A DNA stretch of 64,000 bases. It comes from Acinetobacter lactucae (GTDB taxonomy: Bacteria > Pseudomonadota > Gammaproteobacteria > Pseudomonadales > Moraxellaceae). Below, piece after piece: positions 9,971 through 19,025 of this stretch. The notes under the pieces were generated by a model. The model was not told where the DNA came from, searched no databases, and saw nothing but the letters and a program-made list of their open reading frames with translations. A program made the position numbers and the translations under genes. The stretch's first letter is position 1, and every line of letters begins with the position of its first letter. The stretch covers positions 124,001 through 188,000 of the forward strand of contig NZ_LRPE01000009.1 in assembly GCF_001605885.1 (NCBI RefSeq), in the 5' to 3' direction.

Positions 9971-11248
9971 TTAAGCCGTCATCATCTTTTTCCACTGCTG
10001 ATAGGCTGCACGCATACCTGTTTCAGCACTGACATCACTTTTTAAGCCATCTTCGGTTTTGACTTCGCCCGGTAAACCGCGGTTGAGCATGATCCATAAA
10101 TCATTACCCGCATTGGCACCGTGTTGTACGCGCTCCCAGGCTTCTGAGTCATCTGGTGTACCAAAACCAAATGGACCTTGGAAATGTTCGTGCAAACGTA
10201 GGCGGTATTGGTTGGCAATTTGTGGTCCACCGTCCATCGTAATCACCGAGTGATGAATTTCTGTTTCAGCAACTGAAATTGGTTGTAACACACGGAAGAA
10301 GGCCATTGAACATGCAATATTTGGGAATAAATTTAAGTTAAAGCCAGAACCACCAACTGCGCGAACAATACGGCGTACTTCTAATTCTTCATGACCTTCG
10401 TCGCGCAAAGCTTGAGCCAAGTCTTCAAAACGTTCTTGAATTGGACGCTCCATGAGCTCTTCGTCTAGATCAACCAGTTCAGGAATCATCACCATCACAC
10501 TGTGACCATTACCTAAGTCTTCAACAAAGCCCGGTTGGTTTTCGAAGTTAAAGAGTTCTTCAGTTTTTTCATCTACAGAACTTAAGAATGACTTGTGTAC
10601 CAATGGGAAGTGATAAGCATCTGTAGTATTTTCAAGCTGGATTTTCCAGTTACCCGGGAAGCGGAAACGGTGTTCACCCAGCACTTTAATTGGATAACCT
10701 GCACCTTGTTTCATAAACAGGTCAATCCATTTTTTTGCTGGCCCAAGGAACTCTTCAAGCGGTTGGATATCTTCTTTAAATGAAGCGAAGATCATGCCGT
10801 TATATTCTTCTACACGTAGACTCACCAACGGTAATTCTGATTTATCTAAACAATCGCCGTAACTTTCCGGAGATGGCACACCGCGCAAACTGCCATCAAG
10901 TGCATAACTCCAACCGTGGTACGGACATACAAAACTGTTAGTTTTTCCTTTTTTATGTTCACATACGGTTGCTGCACGGTGACGGCAACGGTTTAAAAGT
11001 ACATGGACTTTCTTTTTACGGTCACGCACCACAACCACAGGCTGTTTACCGATGTTAATGGTTTTATAGCTTCCGCCTTCCGGAATTTCGCTGGCATGTG
11101 CAACCCACACCCAAGTGCTATAAAAGATTTTTTCCATTTCTTCATCAAAAATGCGTTCATCTTTATAAAGAGAAGTATGAGCACGGTCACTTTGAACCAA
11201 AGCATCGTAATCAATGCCAATGTTATGCGTCGGGATAATACTGTTCAT
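9971..11248 (-). CDS. iacC: Rieske aromatic-ring dioxygenase large (alpha) subunit (IacC)
   Basis: 425 aa from the preferred start. The Rieske 2Fe-2S cluster is bound by C88-x-H90 (NRCRHRA) and C108-x2-H111 (VCPYHGW). The catalytic non-haem iron domain follows, with DAYHFPLVH supplying the His ligands. The start at 11248 is chosen because AAAAGGACT lies 8 nt upstream. An in-frame ATG at 11281 overlaps the iacI stop (ATGA) but has AGGA touching the codon. In the iac pathway IacC/IacD with IacF oxidises the indole-derived intermediate on the way to catechol. Confidence 0.93.
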   Translation of the reverse strand: MNSIIPTHNIGIDYDALVQSDRAHTSLYKDERIFDEEMEKIFYSTWVWVAHASEIPEGGSYKTINIGKQPVVVVRDRKKKVHVLLNRCRHRAATVCEHKKGKTNSFVCPYHGWSYALDGSLRGVPSPESYGDCLDKSELPLVSLRVEEYNGMIFASFKEDIQPLEEFLGPAKKWIDLFMKQGAGYPIKVLGEHRFRFPGNWKIQLENTTDAYHFPLVHKSFLSSVDEKTEELFNFENQPGFVEDLGNGHSVMVMIPELVDLDEELMERPIQERFEDLAQALRDEGHEELEVRRIVRAVGGSGFNLNLFPNIACSMAFFRVLQPISVAETEIHHSVITMDGGPQIANQYRLRLHEHFQGPFGFGTPDDSEAWERVQHGANAGNDLWIMLNRGLPGEVKTEDGLKSDVSAETGMRAAYQQWKKMMTA

Positions 11249-11277
11249 ATCAATAGTCCTTTTAAATATGTCCTGGG

Positions 11278-11805
11278 TCATTCCTGGGAAGGTACCGGCA
11301 ATTCAGCTTCACTGTGCCAATGCGATACGGGACGACTGAAAATATTCTGTGTTTGGAAATGTTTAATTTTCCATGTTCCATCTGCTTGCTTTTGAAACTT
11401 CACATTGAGCTTTGCTGCATTCAGATGACTACGGCCATCTTGAAAGGATGAAGTTTGCAACATGAGCCAATAAGCATTTGCATCATTTTGATTTACATAA
11501 ATTTGTTCTGAATTGACAAAGTGTGCATTCATCACAAAGTGAGATTCTTTTTGGGTATAGCTTTTAAACATGTCGTAAATCGACTGCCAAGAATCATAAC
11601 GGCCAAAAGATTTGGCATATTTCTCGCCAACACCTTCCCAAATACAGTCTTGATCAAAAAGATTCATTAGCTCGTCAAGGTCTGTATTTGCATTGAGCTC
11701 GTCGCAGATCTCCATATAACGGTTCAGGCAGTTACGAATCGCGTTGTGCGCTTCTAACTGTTCTAGTCGCTCTAAGATTTCTGCAATATTCACTTTGTCA
11801 GTCAT
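11278..11805 (-). CDS. iacI: SnoaL/NTF2-like protein (IacI)
   Basis: 175 aa with a SnoaL-like (NTF2 fold) pattern. The N-terminal helix IAEILERLEQLEAHNAIRN is typical of the ring-hydroxylating beta-subunit-like SnoaL group, followed by LMNLFDQDCIWEG. It occupies the iacI position between iacB and iacC. Its biochemical role is not settled; an accessory or isomerase-like function in indole-acetate breakdown is plausible. Only 10 bp separate it from iacB, and its stop overlaps a possible iacC start. Confidence 0.82.
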   Translation of the reverse strand: MTDKVNIAEILERLEQLEAHNAIRNCLNRYMEICDELNANTDLDELMNLFDQDCIWEGVGEKYAKSFGRYDSWQSIYDMFKSYTQKESHFVMNAHFVNSEQIYVNQNDANAYWLMLQTSSFQDGRSHLNAAKLNVKFQKQADGTWKIKHFQTQNIFSRPVSHWHSEAELPVPSQE

Positions 11806-11815
11806 TGCGGTCGCC

Positions 11816-12175
11816 TTAACGTTGGATAATCAATTCGCGCCCAACACGAGCTTCAACTTTGCAATATTTCCAAAGTTTGTATGGACCTTCACCCACCACC
11901 GTCGTTCTAAATAAGTTACAAGCCGCATGTACGGTTTCAATATCTGGAACATCTGCAAGCAAATATGTTGTCCAAGGCCAACCTGCACTTGGGCCAACCA
12001 TGCTTTGGTCATCATCAAGGTTTCCAAAAACATGCACGCCCGGTAAGTCATGAATGCCATTCCACATTTCACCAAATGCTGCCCAAACCGCTTTTGCTTC
12101 AGCAGATTCCGCATCAAAAAAGTTTTGGTTAATACCCATGCAGAACAAAACGCGTAATGATTTTTTAGCTTCCAT
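11816..12175 (-). CDS. iacB: Small conserved iac protein (IacB)
   Basis: 119 aa, no signal peptide or membrane helix. It has a dimeric alpha/beta-barrel-like composition with conserved aromatic and Gly/Pro positions (VWAAFGEMWNGIHDLPGVHVFG and GPSAGWPWTTYLLADVPD). It matches the small protein of unknown function found directly after iacA in known iac clusters. The gene is preceded by AAAAAAGGATATTGAG. Function is not established; a helper for the IacA reaction is inferred from strict co-location. Confidence 0.82.
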   Translation of the reverse strand: MEAKKSLRVLFCMGINQNFFDAESAEAKAVWAAFGEMWNGIHDLPGVHVFGNLDDDQSMVGPSAGWPWTTYLLADVPDIETVHAACNLFRTTVVGEGPYKLWKYCKVEARVGRELIIQR

Positions 12176-12203
12176 CTCAATATCCTTTTTTAAAAATTAA
12201 AAC

Positions 12204-13373
12204 TTATAAATAACCTGGGGTTGGCTTTAATCCGAAACTAATTGAGCCTGCATTTTGTAAGGTCGCATCACCCATAAAGGCATGTTGGGTCACCACGTTA
12301 GTGTCATTTACAAAACGGCTAAACGGATTGTTGGTATAGATTGCCGTCATACCCGCGAGCATTTGCATTTTTCGGGTGACTTTGGCGCATACTCGCGCTG
12401 CATGGGTACATGCCAGACGCATATCGCTAATTTGTTCAGCAGTGGCTTCACGCCCAGCAATAATTTCATTCCAAACAGTATCCATGGTTTGATAAAACCA
12501 AGATTTTGCAGCCTGAAACTCTGCATCAGCTTGAGCAAATTCATATTGAGTCACTGGGCGGTTTGCAATTTCTGACCCACCCGTAATAGAAGCTTTACCC
12601 GGTGCTAATTTTTCAAATTCTTCTAGTGCAGCAGCTGCAACACCAATACCTACCACAGTTAATACTTGAGTCGCTAAAGACAGTGACGGATATTTAAAAA
12701 ATGGTTCACTTAGTTTTGATGGTTCGCCACGTACGAAGGTCCATTTCTTTTCGACCAATACATCTTCAACTACTAAATCATGGCTTCCCGTACCTTTTAA
12801 GCCAACGGTGTCCCAAGTCATTTCAATTTTGGCTTTTTTCGCAGGCATCACTGCCATACGTGGTAAGCCCTGCATTTCATTGTTTTTAAGCGGTGAAATC
12901 CCCACACCAACAATGTCAGCTCCCATACAACCGCTTGAGAATTTCCAACGTCCACGAACCACGACACCTTCATCGGTAATTTCAGCTGGTTGCGGTGGGA
13001 AAATACCTCCGGCAAACACCACATCTGGCCCGTTTTGGTACAATTCTTTCAGTGTTTCTTCAGGCAAACTTCCTAAATACGCAGGGCTCATGCCGAAACT
13101 TGCCACCCAACCCACTGAACCATCAGCTTTAGATAAAGTTTCAATCAATTCGCAAAACTGCCGTGGTGACCATTCTTCGCCACCAAAACGTTTAGGAACT
13201 AATGCACGGTAAACACCGATTTGTTTAAGCTTTTCGATAATGTCTTGGCTCACATATGCCTGATTATCAAATTCACCTGTACAGGCACGCTCACGTATTT
13301 CTTGACACAAAGTATCCAAATCAACTGCTTTGTCTTGAGAAGCAAACTCCATTTTAGACAACTTATTCATCAT
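12204..13373 (-). CDS. iacA: Flavin-dependent monooxygenase, acyl-CoA dehydrogenase fold (IacA)
   Basis: 389 aa of the HpaH/HsaA-type two-component monooxygenases that have an acyl-CoA dehydrogenase fold (RFGGEEWSPRQFCELIETLSKADGSVGWVASF, GRWKFSSGCMGAD, GLKGTGSHDLVVEDV). It uses reduced flavin from IacG. In iac pathways IacA performs the first attack on indole-3-acetate and can also turn indole to indigo-type pigment. Two ATGs lie side by side: AAGGAG is 4 nt from the first (13373) and 7 nt from the second (13370), so the second may be used. It is 16 bp from iacH. Confidence 0.92.
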   Translation of the reverse strand: MMNKLSKMEFASQDKAVDLDTLCQEIRERACTGEFDNQAYVSQDIIEKLKQIGVYRALVPKRFGGEEWSPRQFCELIETLSKADGSVGWVASFGMSPAYLGSLPEETLKELYQNGPDVVFAGGIFPPQPAEITDEGVVVRGRWKFSSGCMGADIVGVGISPLKNNEMQGLPRMAVMPAKKAKIEMTWDTVGLKGTGSHDLVVEDVLVEKKWTFVRGEPSKLSEPFFKYPSLSLATQVLTVVGIGVAAAALEEFEKLAPGKASITGGSEIANRPVTQYEFAQADAEFQAAKSWFYQTMDTVWNEIIAGREATAEQISDMRLACTHAARVCAKVTRKMQMLAGMTAIYTNNPFSRFVNDTNVVTQHAFMGDATLQNAGSISFGLKPTPGYL

Positions 13374-13388
13374 CTAACTCCTTGTAAT

Positions 13389-14498
13389 TTATTGCATTGC
13401 ATCAACACAAAATTTAGCTATTGCGCATAATTGCTCATCTTTTTGATGCTTCGATACGATCTGTAAGCCCACAGGTAAACCTTCACTGGTTGCAAGTGGC
13501 ACTGAAATGGCTGGATGTCCTGATAAGTTAAATGGTCGAACTAAACCCGTAAGATTTAAAAAAGCGACCGTGTTTTCAGCTTCAGAAACTTTTGGTGGAA
13601 TTTGTGGAAGTGTCGGTAAAACCAATGCATCATATTTTTCTAGTAGAGCATCGAGTTCTTGGGTCAACTGCAATTTCACAACTTCTGCTTGTTTAACTTG
13701 CTCTAAAGTTGTTGCGGCAGCTTTTAATAAACGATTATTTACATCAGAACCAACTAAGCCTGTCTGAGTTAACTCACCAAAAGCTTGCCAATTTTCATAA
13801 TTAATAATCTGCATGCCTGCATCAAAAGCAGCTTCAAAATGTTCAACTTTTTCTAAAGTGGTCTGTAAATTGGCTTTTTGAAGTGCTTGATAAATACAGT
13901 TCCAAATAACCTCATCTGCTTTTACATCGAGAACAGCAATTTTTGGTGCACTAGTAAATTCAGTTGGCTTAAAAGTTGGATCAATAATTTGCATAGCCTT
14001 TTCAATCATCTCGACTGAATTTGCAAAAGGGCCAACACAATCTAAAGAACTTGATGGTGGATAGACGCCTTTTCTGCTGATGCGACCAAATGTAGGTTTT
14101 AAACCAAAAACTCCACAGCACGCAGCGGGCATACGGATAGAGCCGCCCGTGTCTGTACCTAAAGTAAAGTCAGCTTGCTTTGCAGCAACGGCTGCGGCCG
14201 AACCACTCGAAGACCCACCTGGAATAAGTTCAGGATATTTAGGATTAATGGGTGTACCAAAAGCATGATTAATGCCCGTAATTCCAAAAGCCAATTCGTG
14301 CAAATTTGTTTTCGCAATAATTTCACAATCTGCTTTTAAAATGTTTTTAACTACCTCAGCATCCTCTTGAGCAGGTTCAACATTTAATAAAGCTCGACTA
14401 CCAGCAATGGTTTTTAGACCTTGAATATCAATTGTGTCTTTGACCATGACCTTGAGCTTGCCACTTCCTTTGTGCACGCTTTGGCTAACAACATTCAT
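13389..14498 (-). CDS. iacH: Amidase-signature hydrolase (IacH)
   Basis: 369 aa, short for the amidase signature family (usually 430-500), with the C-terminal part compact. The Ser-cisSer-Lys triad region is visible: catalytic Lys in VMVKDTIDI (near residue 20), the Gly/Ser-rich core PGGSSSGSAAAVAA, and TGGSIRMPA with the nucleophile Ser. It is the first gene of the operon. In other iac pathways IacH acts late, in the release of catechol. The ATG at 14498 has GGAAAAGTGA upstream. Confidence 0.9.
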   Translation of the reverse strand: MNVVSQSVHKGSGKLKVMVKDTIDIQGLKTIAGSRALLNVEPAQEDAEVVKNILKADCEIIAKTNLHELAFGITGINHAFGTPINPKYPELIPGGSSSGSAAAVAAKQADFTLGTDTGGSIRMPAACCGVFGLKPTFGRISRKGVYPPSSSLDCVGPFANSVEMIEKAMQIIDPTFKPTEFTSAPKIAVLDVKADEVIWNCIYQALQKANLQTTLEKVEHFEAAFDAGMQIINYENWQAFGELTQTGLVGSDVNNRLLKAAATTLEQVKQAEVVKLQLTQELDALLEKYDALVLPTLPQIPPKVSEAENTVAFLNLTGLVRPFNLSGHPAISVPLATSEGLPVGLQIVSKHQKDEQLCAIAKFCVDAMQ

Positions 14499-14531
14499 TC
14501 ACTTTTCCATGTATTTTTATTCATTAATTAA

Positions 14532-14560
14532 AATATGGGAAAATTTAATTGAATTGTCAA
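14532..14560 (-). promoter_or_regulatory. Candidate sigma70 promoter of the iac operon
   Basis: On the minus strand a perfect -35 TTGACA (14560-14555) is followed after 17 bp by CATATT (14537-14532). It lies 34-62 bp upstream of iacH in the iacH-iacR divergent interval. A MarR regulator bound here could control both directions. No clear IacR palindrome was recognised. Confidence 0.55.
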
Positions 14561-14647
14561 GTATTTTTTATAATTTGTTCTCAAGGAAATATGCAAAATT
14601 TTGTTTATAATAGGATTACCCTTTTTTCACTAAGTTATTGCTTAGCT

Positions 14648-15115
14648 ATGCTTGATCATTTAGAACAATTTCTTCCTAATAAAGAACCGTCGAGTATTCA
14701 AAATTTTCCTTTTTTTTGGGTTTCTCAAGTTAACGGAAAGTATTCACAACTCATTGAAAAGTCAATAAAAAAACTAGGTATTGATAATACACGCCGTAAA
14801 ATTATTTTAAGTACGAATGCCCTTGGGGAGGCCAGTATTACCGATATTGCCAATCTTTCTACATTAAAGTTAACGACAGCAACCAAAGCTGTATATCGCT
14901 TGGTAGAAGATGGAATTGTCGAGGTCTACTCTTCTACTTCGGATGAACGAATCTCGATGGTGAAATTAACGACCAAAGGCATTGAGCTGGTTGAACAGAT
15001 TAATCAAATTAGTGTAGTCACTTTGGCAGGTATCCTAAATGCTTTTTCAGAAGATGAGCTTCACAATTTAAATCATCAGTTAAAGAAATTATTTGACTTG
15101 ATGCCATCAAGTTAA
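14648..15115 (+). CDS. iacR: MarR-family transcriptional regulator (IacR)
   Basis: 155 aa from the chosen ATG (MLDHLEQFLPNKE), a normal MarR length. The winged helix spans about residues 50-120 (ASITDIANLSTLKLTTATKAVYRLVEDG, then SDERISMVKLTTKGIEL). It is divergent from iacH, the arrangement of the iac repressor known in other bacteria, which responds to indole-acetate. Upstream in-frame starts exist at 14591 (ATG with AAGGAA just before it) and 14549 (TTG, inside the putative iac promoter). 14591 is a serious alternative, giving 174 aa. Confidence 0.85.
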   Translation: MLDHLEQFLPNKEPSSIQNFPFFWVSQVNGKYSQLIEKSIKKLGIDNTRRKIILSTNALGEASITDIANLSTLKLTTATKAVYRLVEDGIVEVYSSTSDERISMVKLTTKGIELVEQINQISVVTLAGILNAFSEDELHNLNHQLKKLFDLMPSS

Positions 15116-15146
15116 ATATTTCACATCATGATAAATTAGCTCTCTT

Positions 15147-15182
15147 AGAGCAGTTAAAAACTTCGTTTTCTTTAGCTGCTCT
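15147..15182 (+). terminator. Terminator hairpin after iacR
   Basis: The arms at 15147-15158 (AGAGCAGTTAAA) and 15171-15182 (TTTAGCTGCTCT) pair over 12 bp with one G-U, loop of 12 nt, followed by TTTCATT. It lies 31 bp past the iacR stop. Confidence 0.7.
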
Positions 15183-15514
15183 TTCATTAAAATATTAAAA
15201 ATAAATAAAATCAAATCCTTATATCAAAATTTATCTCTGTATAATTACTTAACATACTTTTTAGGTATTCTAACATACTCAATAAGTAATGGAATTTTAC
15301 ATATAAAAAGAAAATAATAATTCCATGATCTTAAAAATCCCATTAACTCCTAATCGGGTTTAGACGCACTCTTTCGGTCTGTACGAGACCAAATTACTCA
15401 TTTCTAACCTATTTATTATTCTTATCTAAAAGGGGGAAATATCGAAAACTTCAGAGGAATAATAAAAGTTAGATATCAATTTCTTTAAGCGTTTTATACA
15501 TAAGGATTAAGTGT
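15183..15514 (+). promoter_or_regulatory. Non-coding interval upstream of the MFS gene with a small inverted repeat
   Basis: This AT-rich stretch has no supportable gene. It holds one short perfect inverted repeat, GGTCT-gtacg-AGACC at 15376-15390, standing out as a GC-richer patch about 125 bp upstream of the transporter start. It could be an operator or 5' UTR stem; neither is shown. The transporter's ribosome-binding site AAGGATTAAGTGT is at the end of the interval. Confidence 0.4.
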
Positions 15515-16867
15515 ATGAACCAAAGTAATATCGCTGTTGAAAGGACACAGAATAAAAGCAATGCCTATGCATGGTATGTCGTCATACTTTGTATGTTGGC
15601 ATATATATTTTCATTTATTGACCGCCAAATTCTGGCGCTGATGATTGAACCCATCAAAGCAGATCTCCAACTTTCAGATACACAATTTAGCTTGTTACAT
15701 GGCCTCGCCTTCTCACTGTTTTACGCAGTTATGGGCTTACCATTAGCCTATATTGCCGATCGTTTTTCACGACCAAAACTGATTTCAATCGGGATTATTG
15801 TTTGGAGTCTGGCAACAGCAACTTGTGGTTTAAGTAAAAACTTTATTCAACTGTTCTTAAGCCGTATGGCGGTTGGTGTAGGCGAAGCTGCCTTATCGCC
15901 AGCTGCTTATTCAATGTTTAGCGACATGTTTAGTAAGGACAAACTAGGCCGCGCTGTTGGGATTTATTCAATTGGTGCTTTTTTAGGGGGTGGTATTGCC
16001 TTCTTAGTTGGCGGTTATGTGATTAACTTGCTTAAAGGCGTGACACTCATTGAGGTTCCTTTATTAGGCGCACTTAAAGCATGGCAAATTGCCTTTTTAG
16101 TGGTCGGGTTACCCGGCATTATTATTGGTTTGTTATTTATCCTGACGGTTAAAGACCCTGCACGTAAAGGCCAACAACTCAACCAAAATGGGCAAGTTGA
16201 CCAAGTTAAATTCACACAATGTCTTCAGTTTATTAAAAAACATTCGAAAACATTTACTTGTCATTATTTAGGTTTTACCTTTTATGCAATGGCACTCTAC
16301 AGTCTGACTAGCTGGACACCTGCATTTTATATCCGTAAGTTTCAACTTGCGCCGACTGAAACAGGCTATATGCTCGGTACCATACTGTTAATTGCAAATA
16401 CATTAGGCGTGTTCTGTGCAGGCTGGCTAAACGACTGGTTTATCAAAAAAGGCCGTCAAGATGCACCGATGTTCACAGGCGTTATTGGTATTGTTGGTCT
16501 GATTATTCCAATTGCATTTTTTACCCAAACAGACCAACTTTGGCTTTCAGTTAGCCTACTGATTCCGGCAATGTTCTTTGCTTCTTTCCCTTTAGTGATT
16601 TCGGCAACTGCTTTACAGATGTTAGCTCCTAACCAATTTAGAGCACGACTTTCTGCCCTCTTTCTTTTGGTCAGTAACTTAATTGGACTCGGTATTGGTA
16701 CAACATTGGTGGCCATTATTACAGATAAAGTTTTTGGTAGTCCGTTAATGGTGGGTTCTTCTTTATCCATTGTGGGTGGTCTGTCATGTGTATTGGCTTT
16801 AATTCTACTTTTTAAAGGCTGCAAATTCTTTAGTGAAAGCATGAAGCTTGAAAAATTAAATTATTAG
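15515..16867 (+). CDS. MFS transporter, probably aromatic-acid uptake
   Basis: 450 aa with 12 predicted membrane helices. The loop 2-3 signature is LAYIADRFSRPKLI, and the N-terminal MFS charged residue is within FIDRQILALMIEPIK. It resembles the spinster-like/aromatic acid permease subgroup common next to aromatic catabolic genes (VGEAALSPAAYSMFSDMF). It lies downstream of iacR on the plus strand and is followed by an OprD-type porin, so inner- and outer-membrane uptake of indole-acetate or a related acid is the likely role. The substrate is inferred. Confidence 0.87.
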   Translation: MNQSNIAVERTQNKSNAYAWYVVILCMLAYIFSFIDRQILALMIEPIKADLQLSDTQFSLLHGLAFSLFYAVMGLPLAYIADRFSRPKLISIGIIVWSLATATCGLSKNFIQLFLSRMAVGVGEAALSPAAYSMFSDMFSKDKLGRAVGIYSIGAFLGGGIAFLVGGYVINLLKGVTLIEVPLLGALKAWQIAFLVVGLPGIIIGLLFILTVKDPARKGQQLNQNGQVDQVKFTQCLQFIKKHSKTFTCHYLGFTFYAMALYSLTSWTPAFYIRKFQLAPTETGYMLGTILLIANTLGVFCAGWLNDWFIKKGRQDAPMFTGVIGIVGLIIPIAFFTQTDQLWLSVSLLIPAMFFASFPLVISATALQMLAPNQFRARLSALFLLVSNLIGLGIGTTLVAIITDKVFGSPLMVGSSLSIVGGLSCVLALILLFKGCKFFSESMKLEKLNY

Positions 16868-16887
16868 TTCTCAACGTTTGCAAAAAA

Positions 16888-16917
16888 GTACTCTCTATCT
16901 ACATGCATAGAGAGTAC
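16888..16917 (+). other. Intercistronic hairpin between transporter and porin genes
   Basis: A perfect 11-bp inverted repeat (arm GTACTCTCTAT, 16888-16898 and 16907-16917) with an 8-nt loop. It is followed by CGAAATATTC rather than a T run, so it is not a typical terminator. It may protect the upstream message end or reduce read-through into the porin gene. Confidence 0.5.
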
Positions 16918-16973
16918 CGAAATATTCAAAATTAAGTATTGCCGAGGACTGGCATACATCTGGGAAATGGATT

Positions 16974-18230
16974 ATGGAATTATTTCACCGTTTTAAACCA
17001 CATACTTTAGCTGTTGCCACTTTATTACTGATGTGCAGCAGCTCATGGGCCGCAAATCCGAATCAGCAAACTGAAGATGAATGGAAATTCACTTTAAAAA
17101 ATGCCTATATCAACCGTGATTTTGATAACGATGCACTCAAAGATACTGGCAGCTGGTCTCAGGCAGCATCTTTATTTTATAAGTCGAAAATGCACGATAC
17201 CCCATTAGTCATAGCAGACAAGCCTATCACGATTGGCGCCGATGCTTCTGTTCAATACGCCGTGCGCCTGAGTTCAGACAAACATGTCGCAGATACAGTT
17301 TTGCCTTTTAATAAAGAAACGCAATCTCAGGCATCAGACTATCTAAAATACGGCGCGACTTTAAAGCTAGGTTATGACAAAACCCTTTTAAGTGTCGGTG
17401 AACTCTGGTTAGATTTACCTGTAACAGCTGTTGATGCTAGCCGTCAGTTACTCACTTCGTATTGGGGAACCAACCTAAAGTCACAACTTTCAGACCAGCT
17501 CTACGCAGAAATTGGTCGGGTTGAAAAAGTATCTCCACGTAATGAAGAAGACTTTAAAAAGTTTTCCTTTACTGCAAATGGAATTACTAAAGAATCTGAT
17601 GGGTTAAATTATATTGACCTACGCTATCAATTCACGCCGTCTTTGAAGGGTGAATACTACTTTGGTAATTTAGAAGATCTGTATAACAAGCATTATGTTG
17701 GGCTTGAACATACATGGAAACAGCCAACTTTTGCGCTTACCTCTAAGTTTAAATACTTTAATGCCAAAGATGACGGCAATACTTTTGATATTGATGCGCA
17801 GAACATTGGATTACTTGAAACCGTCAAAGTAAAAAACCACACCTTTGGTTTGGGTTACCAACAAATTATTGGTGAGTCAGCTTATCCACTACCAGATGGT
17901 TTTTTACCAGAGACCTATTTCATTAACTGGAATGCCACAGGTTTCTTTAAAGAAGATGAAAAGTCTTACCATGTTATGTATGGCTACGACTTTAAAGATT
18001 ATGTACCAGGCTTAAATGCGATGGTGAAATATGTTTACGGTCATGATTTTAAAGCAGCCAATGGTGAGAAAAACCACGAAACTGAGTCAAATGTGATTTT
18101 AAACTATGCGTTTCAGCAACCTTTCCTAAAAGGCGTGGCCCTGCAATACATTCGGATTGATTACAACGTTAAACACGGCAATGACTTTGGTGAAGACCGT
18201 TTATTCGTCAATTACACCAAAAAATTCTAA
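16974..18230 (+). CDS. OprD-family outer-membrane porin
   Basis: 418 aa with a signal peptide ending near residue 26 (MCSSSWA). The pattern is that of OprD-type porins: an early FTLKNAYINRDF segment, GADASVQYAVRLSS, DYLKYGATLKLGYDKTLLSVGEL, SRQLLTSYWGTNLKS, LNYIDLRYQF and GEYYFGNLEDLYNKHYVGLEHTW. It ends in Phe (NYTKKF) as expected for barrel insertion. OprD relatives are specific channels for small carboxylates and amino acids. Location after the MFS gene suggests the same substrate. Confidence 0.85.
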   Translation: MELFHRFKPHTLAVATLLLMCSSSWAANPNQQTEDEWKFTLKNAYINRDFDNDALKDTGSWSQAASLFYKSKMHDTPLVIADKPITIGADASVQYAVRLSSDKHVADTVLPFNKETQSQASDYLKYGATLKLGYDKTLLSVGELWLDLPVTAVDASRQLLTSYWGTNLKSQLSDQLYAEIGRVEKVSPRNEEDFKKFSFTANGITKESDGLNYIDLRYQFTPSLKGEYYFGNLEDLYNKHYVGLEHTWKQPTFALTSKFKYFNAKDDGNTFDIDAQNIGLLETVKVKNHTFGLGYQQIIGESAYPLPDGFLPETYFINWNATGFFKEDEKSYHVMYGYDFKDYVPGLNAMVKYVYGHDFKAANGEKNHETESNVILNYAFQQPFLKGVALQYIRIDYNVKHGNDFGEDRLFVNYTKKF

Positions 18231-18268
18231 AAAAAAATACCCCCTAAAATTTAGGGGGTATTTTTTTT
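18231..18268. terminator. Bidirectional intrinsic terminator between convergent genes
   Basis: A GC-rich stem TACCCCCTAAA (18238-18248) pairs with 18250-18260. It is flanked by seven A on the left and eight T on the right, so it works on both strands. It separates the plus-strand porin from the minus-strand SDR gene, whose stop codon it touches. Confidence 0.9.
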
Positions 18269-19010
18269 ATCCTAATTTATTGACCAATCTTAAAGGCAAA
18301 ACTTTCATAGCAATACTCATTGGTAACCACGGCCACTGTGGCACATAAGCTTTTACAGGTTGCTTTTCGATCGCTTTAACCAAAGCTTTACATCCTGTTT
18401 TGGCATCTACTTCAAAAGGTAGATGTTTAGCACCCTCATTCATTTCAGTACGAATGTAGCCCGGGAAAATGGTTGAAACTTTAATTGGCGTATCCATTAA
18501 TTCAGCACGAATACCCTCGGCCAAGTGAGCAACTGCAGCTTTACTTGCCGCATAAGTCGATAAATGTTTTGGTAATCCACGCATCGCACTCATGGATGAC
18601 ATCACCACCAAATGACCTGCATTTTGCTCTCTAAAAATTTCAATCGCTGCCTCACACTGTGCTAAAGCAGAAATAAAGTTTGTTTCGGCCGTGGCTCTAT
18701 TAATCTCAAAATTGCCTTTACCAATACGGCGGCCATTTCCGACTCCAGCATTAACAATAATTCGGTCTAAATAGCCAAACTCTTGTTTAAAGGCACGAAA
18801 TACTTCAAAAACTTGATCGTAATTGGTAACGTCCAGACTTTTTGCAATGACTTTAATACCGTACTGATTTTCAAGTTCGAGTTTTAAAGTTTCCAATCTG
18901 TCTAAACGGCGTGCACAAATCGCCAAGTTATAACCTTTGGCTGCAAATTCATGCGCCATACCCGCGCCAAGGCCTGAACTTGCGCCTGTAATTAAAATTG
19001 TCTTTGCCAT
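18267..19010 (-). CDS. Short-chain dehydrogenase/reductase
   Basis: 247 aa classical SDR with TGASSGLGAGMAHEF (NAD(P) binding), NAGVG, catalytic Ser region VVMSSMSAMRG and YAASKAAVAHLAEG (Tyr-x-x-x-Lys). The C-terminal half ends with a hydrophobic KVLPLRLVNKLG tail seen in lipid-associated SDRs. It is last in a four-gene operon with a histidine phosphatase, an APH-type kinase and an acyl-CoA dehydrogenase, so a 3-hydroxyacyl or hydroxy-acid oxidation role is plausible. Substrate unknown. Confidence 0.87.
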   Translation of the reverse strand: MAKTILITGASSGLGAGMAHEFAAKGYNLAICARRLDRLETLKLELENQYGIKVIAKSLDVTNYDQVFEVFRAFKQEFGYLDRIIVNAGVGNGRRIGKGNFEINRATAETNFISALAQCEAAIEIFREQNAGHLVVMSSMSAMRGLPKHLSTYAASKAAVAHLAEGIRAELMDTPIKVSTIFPGYIRTEMNEGAKHLPFEVDAKTGCKALVKAIEKQPVKAYVPQWPWLPMSIAMKVLPLRLVNKLG

Positions 19011-19025
19011 GTTTTTATCCTTATT

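Noticed and set aside
16888..16917. Hairpin as a full terminator between the MFS and porin genes
   Set aside because: No U tract follows, and the two genes appear to form one transport unit.
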